The position numbers were made by a program, and so were the translations under genes. Under the pieces are notes generated by a model. The model did no database searches and was not told the DNA's origin. It worked only from the letters and a program-made list of their open reading frames with translations. A DNA stretch of 64,000 nucleotides, from positions 124,001-188,000 of the forward strand of contig JAPDRN010000063.1 in NCBI GenBank assembly GCA_030247855.1. Direction: 5' to 3'. Positions 23,066 to 34,112 of the stretch are shown here, piece by piece. The stretch comes from Knufia peltigerae (taxonomy: Eukaryota; Ascomycota; Eurotiomycetes; Chaetothyriales; Trichomeriaceae). The stretch's first letter is position 1; every line of letters begins with the position of its first letter.

Positions 23066-24390
23066 TCAATCACTCGGTCCGCCGACCCAATCCAACGCTG
23101 CTCCAACCAGTACGACTCCCGCACCCCAAATACCAGCGTAACCAGCAGCACCTGGGAAGTCGATTCCTTTGAGTGTGCCCCACAGGAGAATGATCGTCTC
23201 GGCGACAATGAGGTAGGCCAAAAGTCCAGCTCGGCTGATGAGGGACTTTTGACGCGGCGAGTACCACCCCCACGCGTTGTGGTAGACGTGGCCTACGAAG
23301 CCAGCTGTCTTGGGGTCGAACTCCGGCGCCGGTGGCACTGTGCTCGTCGCAGCCGTCGGCGGAGCAAACAAGTATTCCATGGCCGCCACGCCAGCAGGGA
23401 TCAACGCCAGCAATAAGATCGGGAGGCCTCCTGCTCCGAGGTGCGCCTTTTCGAGAGACCGCAGTCCCGAGAAGTGGGTGACCAGCCATCTCGGGAGGAA
23501 CGTCGCAAAACTAGCCTCCAGAAGCACAGCGAATATCGCGGTTGCTAGGAGAGATGTGGCGATCGTGGTGTACGGGTCGGTCAAGATGGGTCGGTTACGG
23601 AGGGTCGTCTTTGGCGCCGCATTGGGTTTGTGGGACGGAGACAGTGATCGGAAGAGGAAGTATGGTACGGAGTTGGCCACGATAGAGGAGAGTGTGGTCA
23701 CCACCAGTGAGGATGGGTGGATGTCGTAGAATAGACCGAGAAGAATCGACTGGGGGGTCGAGAGGAGCAGCGTCATAGAGGCGACGTCGTAGGCTTGATT
23801 CAGTCAGTCGGTGAATCGCAAGAAGAGCACCAAACCATTGTGACCTTACCGTCAAATCCTGCTGTCCAGTACATGCCTAATTTCAAGATCTTCCAGGCCA
23901 ATAACCCTACTATTTCAGGCCACGCATCGGCTGTTTTCGAGATGGCAGCAAAATCACCTGGTCCAACCATGGACCCGGCTGTCTGGAGCCCCGTTTCGAG
24001 TAAGACGCTGAGAATGACCGTTCCCACAAGTTTCGCATAGTGACGTTGTCTCTGCGGTGCAGGGTGACTCTCGGGCTTTCTCGTGGCCGGAATCACGACA
24101 ACGGGAGAGGTGGGAGGAGATGTGGTCGAGCGCGACGCACGCCGTTTGCGCGTCGTTGTCGTCGCGCGATCTGACGCACTCGCAGGAGGGAGCATACCGC
24201 CATTGACAGAATCTGCTCCCTTGGCCGCTGCGGTGGCATCACTGCTGGATGCGACACTCGCGGACTTGGAGTGCCGGCTTCGTGGAGGCATATCGTCTGT
24301 TGCTGAATCCGATGTTCCGCCGTCTCCTGGGGTTTGCTCACGGTCCGAGTGGATGAGGGTGGTTGTGAGTGCGAGAAGGTCGTCGAGCAT
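23066..24390 (-). CDS. Polytopic membrane protein, function unknown
   Basis: Two exons, 24390-23850 and 23793-23066, with a 56-bp intron (donor GTAAGG, acceptor CAAG), giving 422 aa. The joint reads AGFDAYDVASMTLLLSTP and keeps phase. The N-terminal ~150 residues are disordered and Ser/Thr/Arg-rich. Then come about six or seven hydrophobic helices: YAKLVGTVILSVLLETGLQ, IVGLLAWKILKLGMYWTAG, SLVVTTLSSIVANSVPYFLF, IATSLLATAIFAVLLEASFA, LPILLLALIPAGVAAMEYLF, AGLLAYLIVAETIILLWGTL and a Gly/Ala-rich last one. I do not recognise the family; similar uncharacterised proteins occur in ascomycetes. An internal Met at 24291 (MPPRSRHSK) is an equally good start (389 aa). The frame further 5' opens only with GTG at 24585. 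Confidence 0.7.
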
Positions 24391-25088
24391 GGAAGGACTG
24401 AGCGAGGGGGTCTGGCGGATACCTTGGGTTTCAAGAGCCACGCGGGAGGGAGAGGGAAGGCTTTCAGGAAACGATGCAGGGAAAAAGCAGTGGCTGGTGA
24501 GAAGAAGCGAGAGGTGCAAAGTGGGAGAAGGACAATGGCACGGACGCGATCGTGACGTGATTGGTTCGGAGCCGGATTGGGACACGCTACGTCACCGTCA
24601 CAATATTGAATACACAGACACACAGACTTACCAGAGACTCGGTCAAAGGGTAGAGGTGTGTACCATCTACTGTATCCACGAAAAGCTATACCACTGCACC
24701 TAAAGCGCAAAAAGCGATGCTCTACATAAACCCATAGGACACCATTCAAAAGCCAGCCGAGGTATACTGGACAGTGCTGGCAATCTCTTTATGTACACAA
24801 CAATGTACGCTACCTTTCTCCAGCAGTTCAGGTCATTGTTGGCTACATTGCAACAAAAATCGTTGGTTACGCTTGCACCAATACATCTGACAAGGTCAAA
24901 CCAACATGCTCAAAGGGCGAAGAACACAAATGCCAAAGAGTACAATGATGGTTTGTCTCAAGATCGTTGTTGTCCAGGTTGATGGGTAATGCTCATTGTC
25001 CTGGTGGACCGACTACTTCTCATAAAGGTGAGTGCTCGGCCGGCAAGTGGGTTTGACAGTAGAAATTTCTAGACAACCCAGCAACAAG
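24391..25088. other. Intergenic, divergent promoter region
   Basis: About 700 bp between divergent genes. No feature recognised. Confidence 0.5.
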
Positions 25089-26012
25089 ATGGAGCTACAG
25101 AAGAGAAAGCTCTGTGACTCAATTTGTACCGAGGAAGCTGCCGGTAAGCGCCCTTGTTTGGTTCTCGCCGCTCACACCCTCGCAGAGTATTCGACGACTT
25201 CCGACAAGTCAAAAGCACCGCAGACACCCATATTTTCCAAGTTCCAGGCCAAGTTCACCAGTTTGTTTGTTCACATTCCCCCATTTCGAGACGGGTTGAG
25301 AGAGGTTGGCGGATTATCGGAATTTGACTATACAAGACTGAGACTGACTTCTCATGCAGTTGCTGATTTGTGGAAACCATTCCCACACAAGCAGCCTTAC
25401 CCAGAGGCACTAGATCCATATTTCTCAGGCCTCGCGGAGACCAAATGTGGTGACTGCAAACAACCCTCGACCCAGGTCTCGATCCGTCCTTGCACGAGCA
25501 AGTATAAAGCCATTTTCTCCGGGTGCAAGAAATTTGTATGCGGCACCTGTGTTGTGGAATCCCAGCAGCACTATGATCGCTACCAAGATCCTGCAACTGA
25601 GCTCTACTACTGCAAACTTTGTAGCAGCAACAAAAGTATTCGCTCAAGTCTCGCACCCTGCTTGTGTGGCCTTGGACAGCCCAATACTGCTTTCCATCAA
25701 TCTTGCACTGGATGGCAGTGCTCGCTTTGTAGGGGTGATCAATACCAGTTACAAACGATGCAAGCTCGATCGAACCTTCAGCGTATGGAAGTCAATGGAG
25801 TGCTAGAACCTCGCAGCATCCACACAGACAGTTCAGTATTGCACAGATGGATCTTGCACAAGCCAGATGAGCGCGTAAGAAACTACTGTCCAGGCTGTGG
25901 TTGGGCATGCAGATCCTTGCAAGGCGCCTTTGCAACTCGATGTGGTGGCATTCCGCCCCTGCCAACCAGAATGATTCGACAATGCGCGGTTTGTTTAGGA
26001 CGACGACCTTGA
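25089..26012 (+). CDS. Cys-rich, probably zinc-binding protein of unknown function
   Basis: Single-exon, 307-aa protein. From residue 120 on, cysteines come in pairs typical of zinc sites: CGDCKQPS, then CKKFVCGTC, CKLCSSN, CLCGLG, CSLCRGDQ, CPGCGWAC and CAVCLGRRP. There are more than 20 cysteines in the last 190 residues. Spacing does not match a RING, MYND, B-box or IBR domain closely enough to name. The first 100 residues are soluble, with a basic patch RKLCDSIC near the start. No signal peptide or membrane helix is seen. Hypothetical proteins of this look are common and fast-evolving in Pezizomycotina. Start is the ATG at 25089; another in-frame ATG lies at 25032. Confidence 0.6.
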   Translation: MELQKRKLCDSICTEEAAGKRPCLVLAAHTLAEYSTTSDKSKAPQTPIFSKFQAKFTSLFVHIPPFRDGLREVGGLSEFDYTRLRLTSHAVADLWKPFPHKQPYPEALDPYFSGLAETKCGDCKQPSTQVSIRPCTSKYKAIFSGCKKFVCGTCVVESQQHYDRYQDPATELYYCKLCSSNKSIRSSLAPCLCGLGQPNTAFHQSCTGWQCSLCRGDQYQLQTMQARSNLQRMEVNGVLEPRSIHTDSSVLHRWILHKPDERVRNYCPGCGWACRSLQGAFATRCGGIPPLPTRMIRQCAVCLGRRP

Positions 26013-26078
26013 GGGAAGACTCCGGTGGGTATTTATGTTGTAAGCACACGGTAAGATATTGTCTCGATAGTAGTATTC

Positions 26079-27800
26079 TTAATCATCTTCTTCAGGCGTT
26101 TTATCAGGCTGTACCCGCATTTCAGTCGTACCAATCTCACGACCCTTGTTGTCCTTGTTGACAAATACGTATTTGCCTCTTTGTTCTCCCTTTTGTTCTA
26201 TCCATAGATCTTTGAATGAGAGCTCCTTGGTTCTGTTGAGGCTCTCAATGGCCGAGATGCGATCAAGAGTAGCCTCGAGATAGTCATCAAATCCCTCTTC
26301 AGCGCAAATTTCTTTGAAAGCGTTCATCATCGGGACACTATCCGCGCGCACCATTGCGGTGCTGTCAATCGTAAAGATGTTATCATGGTCGTAACTCTGG
26401 ATGAAATCGGCCCTAGTCATAATTTGTCGAGCAATGTATAGTGGAATTTGCGGCAAGATATGCCCAATATCATCGTTATAGCTCGACTCCATCTTCTCCT
26501 GTTTCTCGACGAGCGCTCTCGCCAGGACCATGGCGGCACTGGCGTACTTTTGCTGGTCCATCACATCGTCATCCATATCTTCTCCCAAGATGCCGCACTG
26601 GTTGAGGAACCACGTCTTTTCGGCCTGGTTGATTTGGTGACACATGTTCATCATGTCGGTGGATTTGGCAACCCGGCTGAGGAAGTTCAAGCGGCCCCCG
26701 ACCAATTCATACACTTGCCTGAGAATCTCGGGATCACGCTTCTGTTCGGGGAAGTATTTCGCTCGATAAGCATCCAGTGCGGCGATGGCAAGGCGTTTGG
26801 GTAAATCGAAGATCTGAATAACCTCCATTCTCGTAGCAAAGCGCTTCAGTCGTTCATAGACCCAATAATCGTCGGAGTTGAACACCATGGTGATGAGATT
26901 CGCTGCTGCCCACTGCTCGGCGCGCTGTTGCATGAGCTCTATCAGATCATTGCCATCCTCATCGTTTCTTATCAGGTGAGCACTGTTGACCACGAGCACA
27001 AGCGGGCCTTTGCGAGTGGTCTTCAGGCGAGAACCATCTCGGTGGCACAAGGCGATCTTTTCAAGCTTGTTAAATGCTCGCTCGATGTCCAAGATAGCCG
27101 TCGTATCACGTGGGCCTCTTATTGAGAACAGAGACCCGATATAGTCTTCGTGGTAATCGTAGTTGAGGGCCTTGCCCAGGCGGATGCGAAAGATCTCTGG
27201 GTCTGAGTGGGCTTCGAACATGGAGACCCCGTCGCCATTCGTCTTACGCATGGCTTCAAGGATCATGGATGACTTTCCCGTGCCCTTCTCGCCCACCAGC
27301 AGATAGTAGCGGCCTTTGGACTCGCCATTGATGATTCTATCGATCCTGGTCTGCTCAGGCCTCTCCACCCAGTGATCAGAATCTTCTTCGGACTGGTCTT
27401 CAGGAGAAACAGGAGCTGAAGGAGGCGTGGCAAGGTCCAGCATGGGGTCGCCCGGAGTGAAGGCTTCTTCCATTTTGCGTAGCACGAGAGACTTGTAGTA
27501 TATGTGATAGGAATAGCCTGCGAGCCCGAGGATGATAATGGAAGCGAACGTGGTTGCGGCGGACTCGAAGACTTTGGCGGCCGTTTGACCGAAGGGCGAC
27601 TGCTGTTGCCTTTGGGACCGCTTTGAATTCGCCTTGACTTCTCCATCCTCTTCATCTTGGTCCTGACCTGGGAAGTTGCCCATCGGGCCGAGTAGTGAGG
27701 CATGTCGAACAATGTTGATGCTGTTTGGACTTCGGCCTCCACCAATGTACAGGCGACTGGTTCGCGCATTTGCGCAAAGCCTTGCGATGTTTGATTTCAT
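26079..27800 (-). CDS. Mitochondrial-type membrane-anchored AAA ATPase (Orc1-like AAA fold)
   Basis: Single-exon, 573-aa protein. The first ~40 residues (MKSNIARLCANARTSRLYIG) are Arg/Ser-rich and lack acids, consistent with a mitochondrial presequence. One helix follows at about residues 82-101 (TTFASIIILGLAGYSYHIYY), then an acidic linker. Walker A is GEKGTGKSS at residues 170-178. The Walker B position reads LVLVVNSAH rather than the usual hydrophobic-DE, so hydrolysis may be altered. A sensor-like VFNSDD follows. The C-terminal third is helical and charged. The fold resembles STAND/Orc1-type AAA proteins, and fungal homologues are annotated only as predicted ATPases. ATG at 27800 is used; the longer frame opens with GTG. 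A role in inner-membrane quality control is a guess. Confidence 0.75.
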   Translation of the reverse strand: MKSNIARLCANARTSRLYIGGGRSPNSINIVRHASLLGPMGNFPGQDQDEEDGEVKANSKRSQRQQQSPFGQTAAKVFESAATTFASIIILGLAGYSYHIYYKSLVLRKMEEAFTPGDPMLDLATPPSAPVSPEDQSEEDSDHWVERPEQTRIDRIINGESKGRYYLLVGEKGTGKSSMILEAMRKTNGDGVSMFEAHSDPEIFRIRLGKALNYDYHEDYIGSLFSIRGPRDTTAILDIERAFNKLEKIALCHRDGSRLKTTRKGPLVLVVNSAHLIRNDEDGNDLIELMQQRAEQWAAANLITMVFNSDDYWVYERLKRFATRMEVIQIFDLPKRLAIAALDAYRAKYFPEQKRDPEILRQVYELVGGRLNFLSRVAKSTDMMNMCHQINQAEKTWFLNQCGILGEDMDDDVMDQQKYASAAMVLARALVEKQEKMESSYNDDIGHILPQIPLYIARQIMTRADFIQSYDHDNIFTIDSTAMVRADSVPMMNAFKEICAEEGFDDYLEATLDRISAIESLNRTKELSFKDLWIEQKGEQRGKYVFVNKDNKGREIGTTEMRVQPDKTPEEDD

Positions 27801-28906
27801 TATGACTTTTGTTCGCGCGCGCGCCACAAGATTACCCAGTGATCACTTTTACATGTGGTTGCGCATTGAGGCGCATAGGTCAGAGCGCTTTTGATATATC
27901 CAAAAACAAGAAAAAAACACGAATGATTAGAGCGACGCAGAATAAAGTAATGAGCGACTTTAAGACATGGGAGCTCGAAAATATCAAAGAGTACTGAATT
28001 AAGTACTGTTTTGTCAATGTAAATAAGGGATGAGAGACTAGAGCTGAAGCTCTCGGTGAGATAATCTTGGGTGTTCCTTAGAGGCAGCCCACGTGCTCCA
28101 GCCAAGCATCCTTGATCTGGTGCTTTGCAGAGCACTCGCACTGTACTCGCCCGTCGCCATTACTAGATGATATCTACTTGTTTGAACATTCAAGGCATGA
28201 GGAGTAGGGATTGGCAAGATAATTATTAATATTTCAAAAGATCAAGGACGAGGTCATGATGAAGTAATGGGTCGCTCGAGGTATGTGAAGTCGCGTGACT
28301 GGAGTGTCTAGAGTGCCAGGTTAGGGGGTAATTCGTACTCCGTATTACTGCTAAGGAGAACTGGAGCAATCAATGTACTGTAGGACCAATATCTCTTGAT
28401 ACAGTATGGCTTACATGTCCCTATAGCTCCTCGTGCGGTCGGCGAGCTATTCCCGGGCAATGAGGCTTTTACCTGGGTCGTTACCCGTATCTGTGCCGTA
28501 GCTACTCCATACTCCCCGTTCTGCTCCTTACCATAGCCCTAGCCGGGTAAGAGTGCTCGTACAGTATTCGTGGTGATTTCATCTGCTCTTCTCCCCGTGA
28601 AATTTTCTTCGCCTCGGGCTCTGCTTCCTGACCTCCGAGCGACCAATCACACCCTGTCCATGTTTCTCCGCGCCAAAATGCTAAACAACTGCATTATTTG
28701 CTTCATTTTGTTCTACTCGATTGCTAGAAAATTAATCTCTTCGAGTCAACTTTGCCAGTTCCTCGTTTTTCTGTCTTGTACATTATTCCCCTCGTCGTCA
28801 CCGTCCTGTGTATATTACTGTTTCCTTGTCATTCATTTCCCCTTGGCAGCATCTTTCCCTTCGTCTCGGTCTATCCGCTACTATACCTATTCTCCAAAAA
28901 TTCCTC
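27801..28906. other. Divergent intergenic region
   Basis: About 1.1 kb between the AAA ATPase (-) and clu1 (+). Contains TACTCCGTA at 28336. The 300 bp before clu1 are pyrimidine-rich. A hydrophobic ORF running into clu1's frame from 28752 is leader sequence, not a signal peptide (see the clu1 entry). Confidence 0.55.
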
Positions 28907-31900
28907 ATGGCTTCCAATGGTGACGTGCAGGCCAAACAAGGTCCGCCAGCCCTGCCAAAGACTTGCGGATATGATTCTTACCTGCTCGATAGATGTAACA
29001 GATGCAACAAAATCCGGAGATGCCTCCCTCCCTCTGACCAACGGCACCAACGGCCACGATCATGACCATGCTCACCACGATGATCCCAATGCCGGTGCAT
29101 TGTTCCAAGTCACCGTCAAGCTGCCACACAGACCATACCAGCAAGATATCATGGTAACGCATCAAGAGCAAGTTCAAGATGTCCGTCAATCGATCGTCGA
29201 AACTCCAGATACCTTCCAGTATACCTGCTTCCACCTCGAGCACAAGGGTCAGCGGATCAATGACTTTGTGGAGCTCTCCGAGATCAAGGACCTCAAACCC
29301 AACGACGAGTTGACACTGGTGGAGGATCCTTATACCGAGAAGGAGGCAAGATTGCATGTCATCCGAATAAGAGAGCTCATCGGGGCCACCGGAGATCGAT
29401 CCGACCAGCTTCATGGTATCTGTGCAGGGCTCTCTTTGCACGACGACAAGTTTGGCTCGGCCCAGGCACCTGTGGCGAACCCAGAGGATAATCCATTAGC
29501 TGGTTACGAGGTGGACGGACGGCCGTCCTTGGATGCCGTTCTCCCCACACAGGAAGATGGCCTGCCCAAGACTATCAAGTCTCTTTCTGTGTCACAGTGG
29601 AATCCACCCCCATACCATCTGCGGCAAAGAGGGCATTTGCTGTATTTGCAGCTTACGACCAACGAAGGCGAGCAATACCAAATAACCGCGAGCGCATCCG
29701 GCTTCTTCGTGAATAAATCGTCAAGCAACAAGTTCGATCCATTCCCTAAGTCTGCACCGAAAAACCACAGTGCACATTCACTGCTCACCTTAATCTCTAT
29801 CCTGTCACCGTCCTTCAATGACACATTTGTCGAGCTGCAAAAGATCAATGGCAGGAAGGATCTGCTGACTACATTTCCGTTCCAAAATGCCATTCCAGCC
29901 AACCCGTGGCTTGTACCGGCATCATACGCTCAGAGCACACATCATCAAGCAGATCCTACCCGGTCGCAGGAAGCATACCTTATTGGTGGAGCTGATGGAG
30001 CCGAGAATCTCCGCGACTGGAATGAAGAATTCCAGACGACACGAGAATTGCCACGTGAGAACCTGCAAGACCGTGTATTCCGTGAACGTCTGACCTCGAA
30101 ATTGTTCGCCGACTACAACGACGCCGCTGCCCGGGGTGCTGTTTTGGTCGCCCGAGGCGAGGTTGCACCGTTAAATCCCACTGAAGGACGAGATGCTCAA
30201 ATCTTCATCTACAACAACATCTTCTACTCTTTCGGCGCCGACGGAGTCCAAACTTTCGCCAGCGAGGGCGGAGATGAGGCCGCTAGGGTGGCTGTAGGTA
30301 AGGACGTAGCCGGCGTCAAAGCTGTCAACCAGCTAGACATCAACGGGCTATTCACTCCTGGTACTGTGGTGGTTGATTACCTCGGCAAACGTATAGTCGG
30401 ACAAAGCATCGTTCCAGGAATCTTCAAACAGCGGGAGCCGGGAGAGCATCAGATTGACTACGGTGGCGTTGAGGGTCGGGACATTGTCACTGAAAATGAG
30501 GCTTTCGTGCCAGTATTCGAAAAACTATCCAAATCACTTCACGTCAAGAAGCATGCCGTCTGGGATAAGGAGGGTAAGCGTCACGATCTCGAAGGCAGCG
30601 TGGAGACAAAAGGTCTTGTGGGTACCGATGGTCGTAAATACGTCCTCGATCTCTACCGTATCACCCCGTTGGATGTCGCTTGGTCAGAGGAAGTGGGGAC
30701 CGAGGGCGACAACAAATACCCACATCGCATGTCTGTTCTCAGGCTGGAGCTTGTGGAGGCATATTGGCGGATGAAGATGCAGGAGTATGTCCGTGCAGAG
30801 GTTGAAAAGAGACGCAACAACCAAGCCAACGGCCACAGCGACGAGCAGAAGAAGCTAGAGTCCGCACAATCTAACGGACATGCTGTGGAGGGTGAGGCTA
30901 AAGAGGAGGGAAGCACCGCAGCAGAAGGCGACAGCAAAAAGGAAACCCCCGCTTTGGAGCAGGAAAGGGTCGACATTTCAAACTTCAACTTCGGCCTCAA
31001 TCCAGACGTCTGCAGCGGACAGGAACCACAAGCTGATGAGGAGAAACAGGAATACGCTGACGATGAGAAAGATGTCCGCGCAGTCTGTGCTTTCCTCCGC
31101 AGTAAGATTATTCCCGATCTCATCACTGATTTGCATGACGGTGATGTTGGTTTCCCGATGGACGGACGGTCTCTGTGCCAGTTACTGCACAAGCGTGGCA
31201 TTAACATAAGATATTTGGGCAGACTGGCCACTGCTGCAACGGAGAAGGGTGCCCGTCTTCAAGCGTTTTCTCGGGTGGTACTACAGGAAATGGTTGCCAG
31301 AGCTGCTAAGCATGTTATCAATGGATATTTGCGACATCTGCCCGTGGTGTTCGCCGCTCCGTGTATTTCACATCTTCTGAACTGCCTGCTTGGCGCAGAG
31401 ATGAACTCCAATCCTCGACCTGAGATCGAGGAGGATCTACGAGCATTGTACCCGGAAGGCGATTTCTCTTTCGAGAAGATGAACCCTTCCAAGCTGCAAG
31501 CCGAAATCGAGAAGCAAGTGAAGATGAGGTATAGATATGATCTTGAAGCAGGGTGGCAATCATCGATTCAACCGCTACCCCTACTAAGGGAAGTGAGCTT
31601 GAAGCTTGGCTTGCAACTTGTTGCACGAGAATATTCATTCAGCAAAAGCGTGCACTTGTCACTTGAGGCATCACCTGCTCGAAGCAGCAGTGACACTCGC
31701 TCCAATGACGGCGCGACACAAGAGACGGCAAGCAAGAAAAAGAAGAAGAACAAGGGCGGCGAACCCGCGCAGCCTAACGGTGCTGTCTCGAAACCAAACA
31801 CTACATTTGTTCCAGACGACATTTTGAATATCGCGCCTGTCGTCAAAGATTCCACCCCAAGAAGTTCCCTTGCCGAGGAAGCATTGGAAGCGGGTAAGAT

Positions 31901-32858
31901 CTCTTTGGCGCAGGGACAAAAGCAGCTGGGCCAGGAGCTGGTCCTCGAGTCCCTGTCCTTGCACGAGCAGATCTACGGCATCTTGCACCCCGAAGTCGCC
32001 AAGATGTATCACTCTTTGTCGACGATTTATTACCAGACAGACGAGAAGGAGGCCGCAGTCGAGCTCGCCCGCAAGGCTGTCATCGTCACTGAAAGGACAT
32101 TGGGCGTAGATTCACACGATGCGATTTTGGCGTACTTGAATCTCTCCCTTTTTGAGCATCATGTCGGTAATACCAAGCAGGCCCTGAGATATGTCAGGCA
32201 TGCGCTGGACGTGTGGAAGATTATTTTCGGGCCAAACCATCCCGATTCGATCACTACGATGAACAATGCGGCTGTCATGCTTCAAGCCTTGAAAGAATAT
32301 TCTGAATCTCGCAAGTGGTTTGAAGCTTGTTTTACAGTCTGCGAGGGACTGTTTGGACGACAGTCCATCAATGCAGCCACAATCTTGTACCAACTGGCAC
32401 AGGCATTGGCGCTAGACGGAGACGCCAAAGCTGCCGTGAACAAGATGCGTGAATCATACAACATCTTTTTGGCAGAGCTCGGACCCAGCGATCGTAACAC
32501 CAAGGAGGCAGAAAGCTGGCTCGAGCAGTTGACTCAAAATGCGGTGTCCCTTGCTAAACAGGCCAGAGCTTTACAGAGCCGGAAACTGGCCGGCATTCGC
32601 CACCTCCCTCGGATGGGTTTGGGAACTCGACTTCAACCCCAAAATGCCAATAGCGCTGCACCAAACACAAGCACACATACCGCAGCTGCCGAATCCAATG
32701 TCCGCACAGGTACCGGCAACGTTGCGCTCGACTCTAGGAGCATTGATGAGCTGTTGAGATATATCGAAGGTAGCGACACTTCAAACAGCCCTCGGTCGAA
32801 GCAGAAGAAGTCGATGAATCCCAAAGCAAGAACAGCCAGAAAATCAACGGCAGCATAG
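28907..32858 (+). CDS. clu1: Clustered mitochondria protein Clu1/Tif31 (eIF3-associated)
   Basis: Exons 28907-28940 and 28993-32858 total 3900 nt, giving 1299 aa. A 52-bp first intron (donor GTCCGC, acceptor GATAG) links MASNGDVQAKQ to DVTDATKSGD. Clu1 binds mRNAs of mitochondrial proteins and ribosomes in the cytosol, and is needed for normal mitochondrial distribution. Domains: CLU-N ubiquitin-like region (about residues 50-130, FQVTVKLPHRPYQQDI); central CLU domain (about 320-580, RLTSKLFADYNDAAARGAVL, NNIFYSFGADG); an eIF3-p135-like helical region; Lys-rich linkers (KKKKKNKGG); and C-terminal TPRs (about 1000-1150, SLSLHEQIYGILHPEVAKMY, RKAVIVTERTLGVDSHDAI). Length matches fungal Clu1 (about 1250-1300 aa). 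The alternative in-frame start at 28752 would add a hydrophobic stretch absent from the family, so I reject it. The weak donor makes exon 1 slightly uncertain. Confidence 0.9.
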
Positions 32859-34112
32859 ATGAGAAATCTTGAGGGTTGAGTGCCACATTAGCCCTTGACG
32901 TTTCTCTGGATTGCCTTTTGGGACCTGCAGATGATTATTTTTGTCTTCTTGTCACTATATTCATTCAGACCGGCCTTTTCTTTTTGTTGAAGGAGCAAAA
33001 GTATTCTGAAGACTGACGACATATACATCTCCGTCCTTGTCTTACTACTGACAGTGAACCATGTATGAGTATTGTACAGCGCAACCGGTCACCGACGATG
33101 AGAAAGTATTTACCAGGCGTGTTCGACGCCTGCATAAAAGTTTCGGGTGGCCAGAGATCTGGCCAGGTATAGGATATACCAAAAACCTCTCCTCCTACCA
33201 TACCTAGGTATCGTGAGTGAGCATGTTCGATGGAGGATCGAAGTCAGGTAGACGTGAGTGGATGTAATAACAAGTTTTCTCAACTCCTCAATGCCCTATG
33301 GACTTTTATGTCTTTCCATCTCATATTATATTTTCTTCTCGGACATCCCTCTCGGCCTTATGTGCTTTCTCGTCGAGTCTCCAGATCCTGCAAGAGACAA
33401 GGACTGCCCAGAAGTGGCCTGTGTCCGACAAAAACCCGAAAGTGTCTTACAGTAAAATGGTTGAGTTGAAGGTGGTGCAGAGTTGGACGTCGATTGGTCA
33501 GCACCAAATGTGGAGAAAAGGCTTTGTCAGCGTCGTAAAGCGGTAATCGACAGATCCTCCATCGATTGATTACGAGGTGGTTTGCAAATGCCCCTCTCTC
33601 CCAAAGGAGGGAAAACTGACTGATGTCGACCTCACACAAGCTGACTTGAGACTTTTTCTCCTATGATTGTTGTCATTTTCCCATCACTGCGCTTTCGACT
33701 CGATATCTGCCTAAAAAGACCAGCCTGGACCCTGGATCGCAACAACCCCTTGGTACTGTACAGCATATCTCGAACAAGGGCTCACCACGGCACGTGCTTT
33801 TTACTTGAAAGGGACAAAAGGAACAACTTCATACCTTGGTTTCGGGGAAACCGTGCGGCTGAAGCTGAACCGGTCGTCGGTCGTCGGGCTATCATTGAAT
33901 TTCTCAACTTCTTCAAGGTGACTTTGTTTTGTCATTCTTATCAGGCCCGTCCAGCACTTGAGCTCCCGCTTCTCAACACTACTCCGCTGTCGTCCGCCTC
34001 TCACTGAGACGACGCTTTGAATAACGAAATACCATCAAGAGAGATTCCGGCAGTCGTGTGACGAACCCCCAAAAATACCCGTTCTCTTATCATCATCTGG
34101 CTGATCCCAAAA
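32859..34112. other. Intergenic
   Basis: About 1.25 kb between tandem plus-strand genes. Contains the palindrome TACCTAGGTA at 33201-33210. ORFs of 60-114 codons here are not convincing. Confidence 0.5.

Noticed and set aside
23800..24585. Longer N-terminus for the polytopic membrane protein
   Set aside because: The frame opens at 24585 with GTG. ATG codons at 24390 and 24291 are better starts.
28752..28906. Hydrophobic N-terminal extension of Clu1
   Set aside because: The in-frame upstream stretch would give a signal-like segment to a cytosolic family. The two-exon model from 28907 gives a normal N-terminus and correct length.
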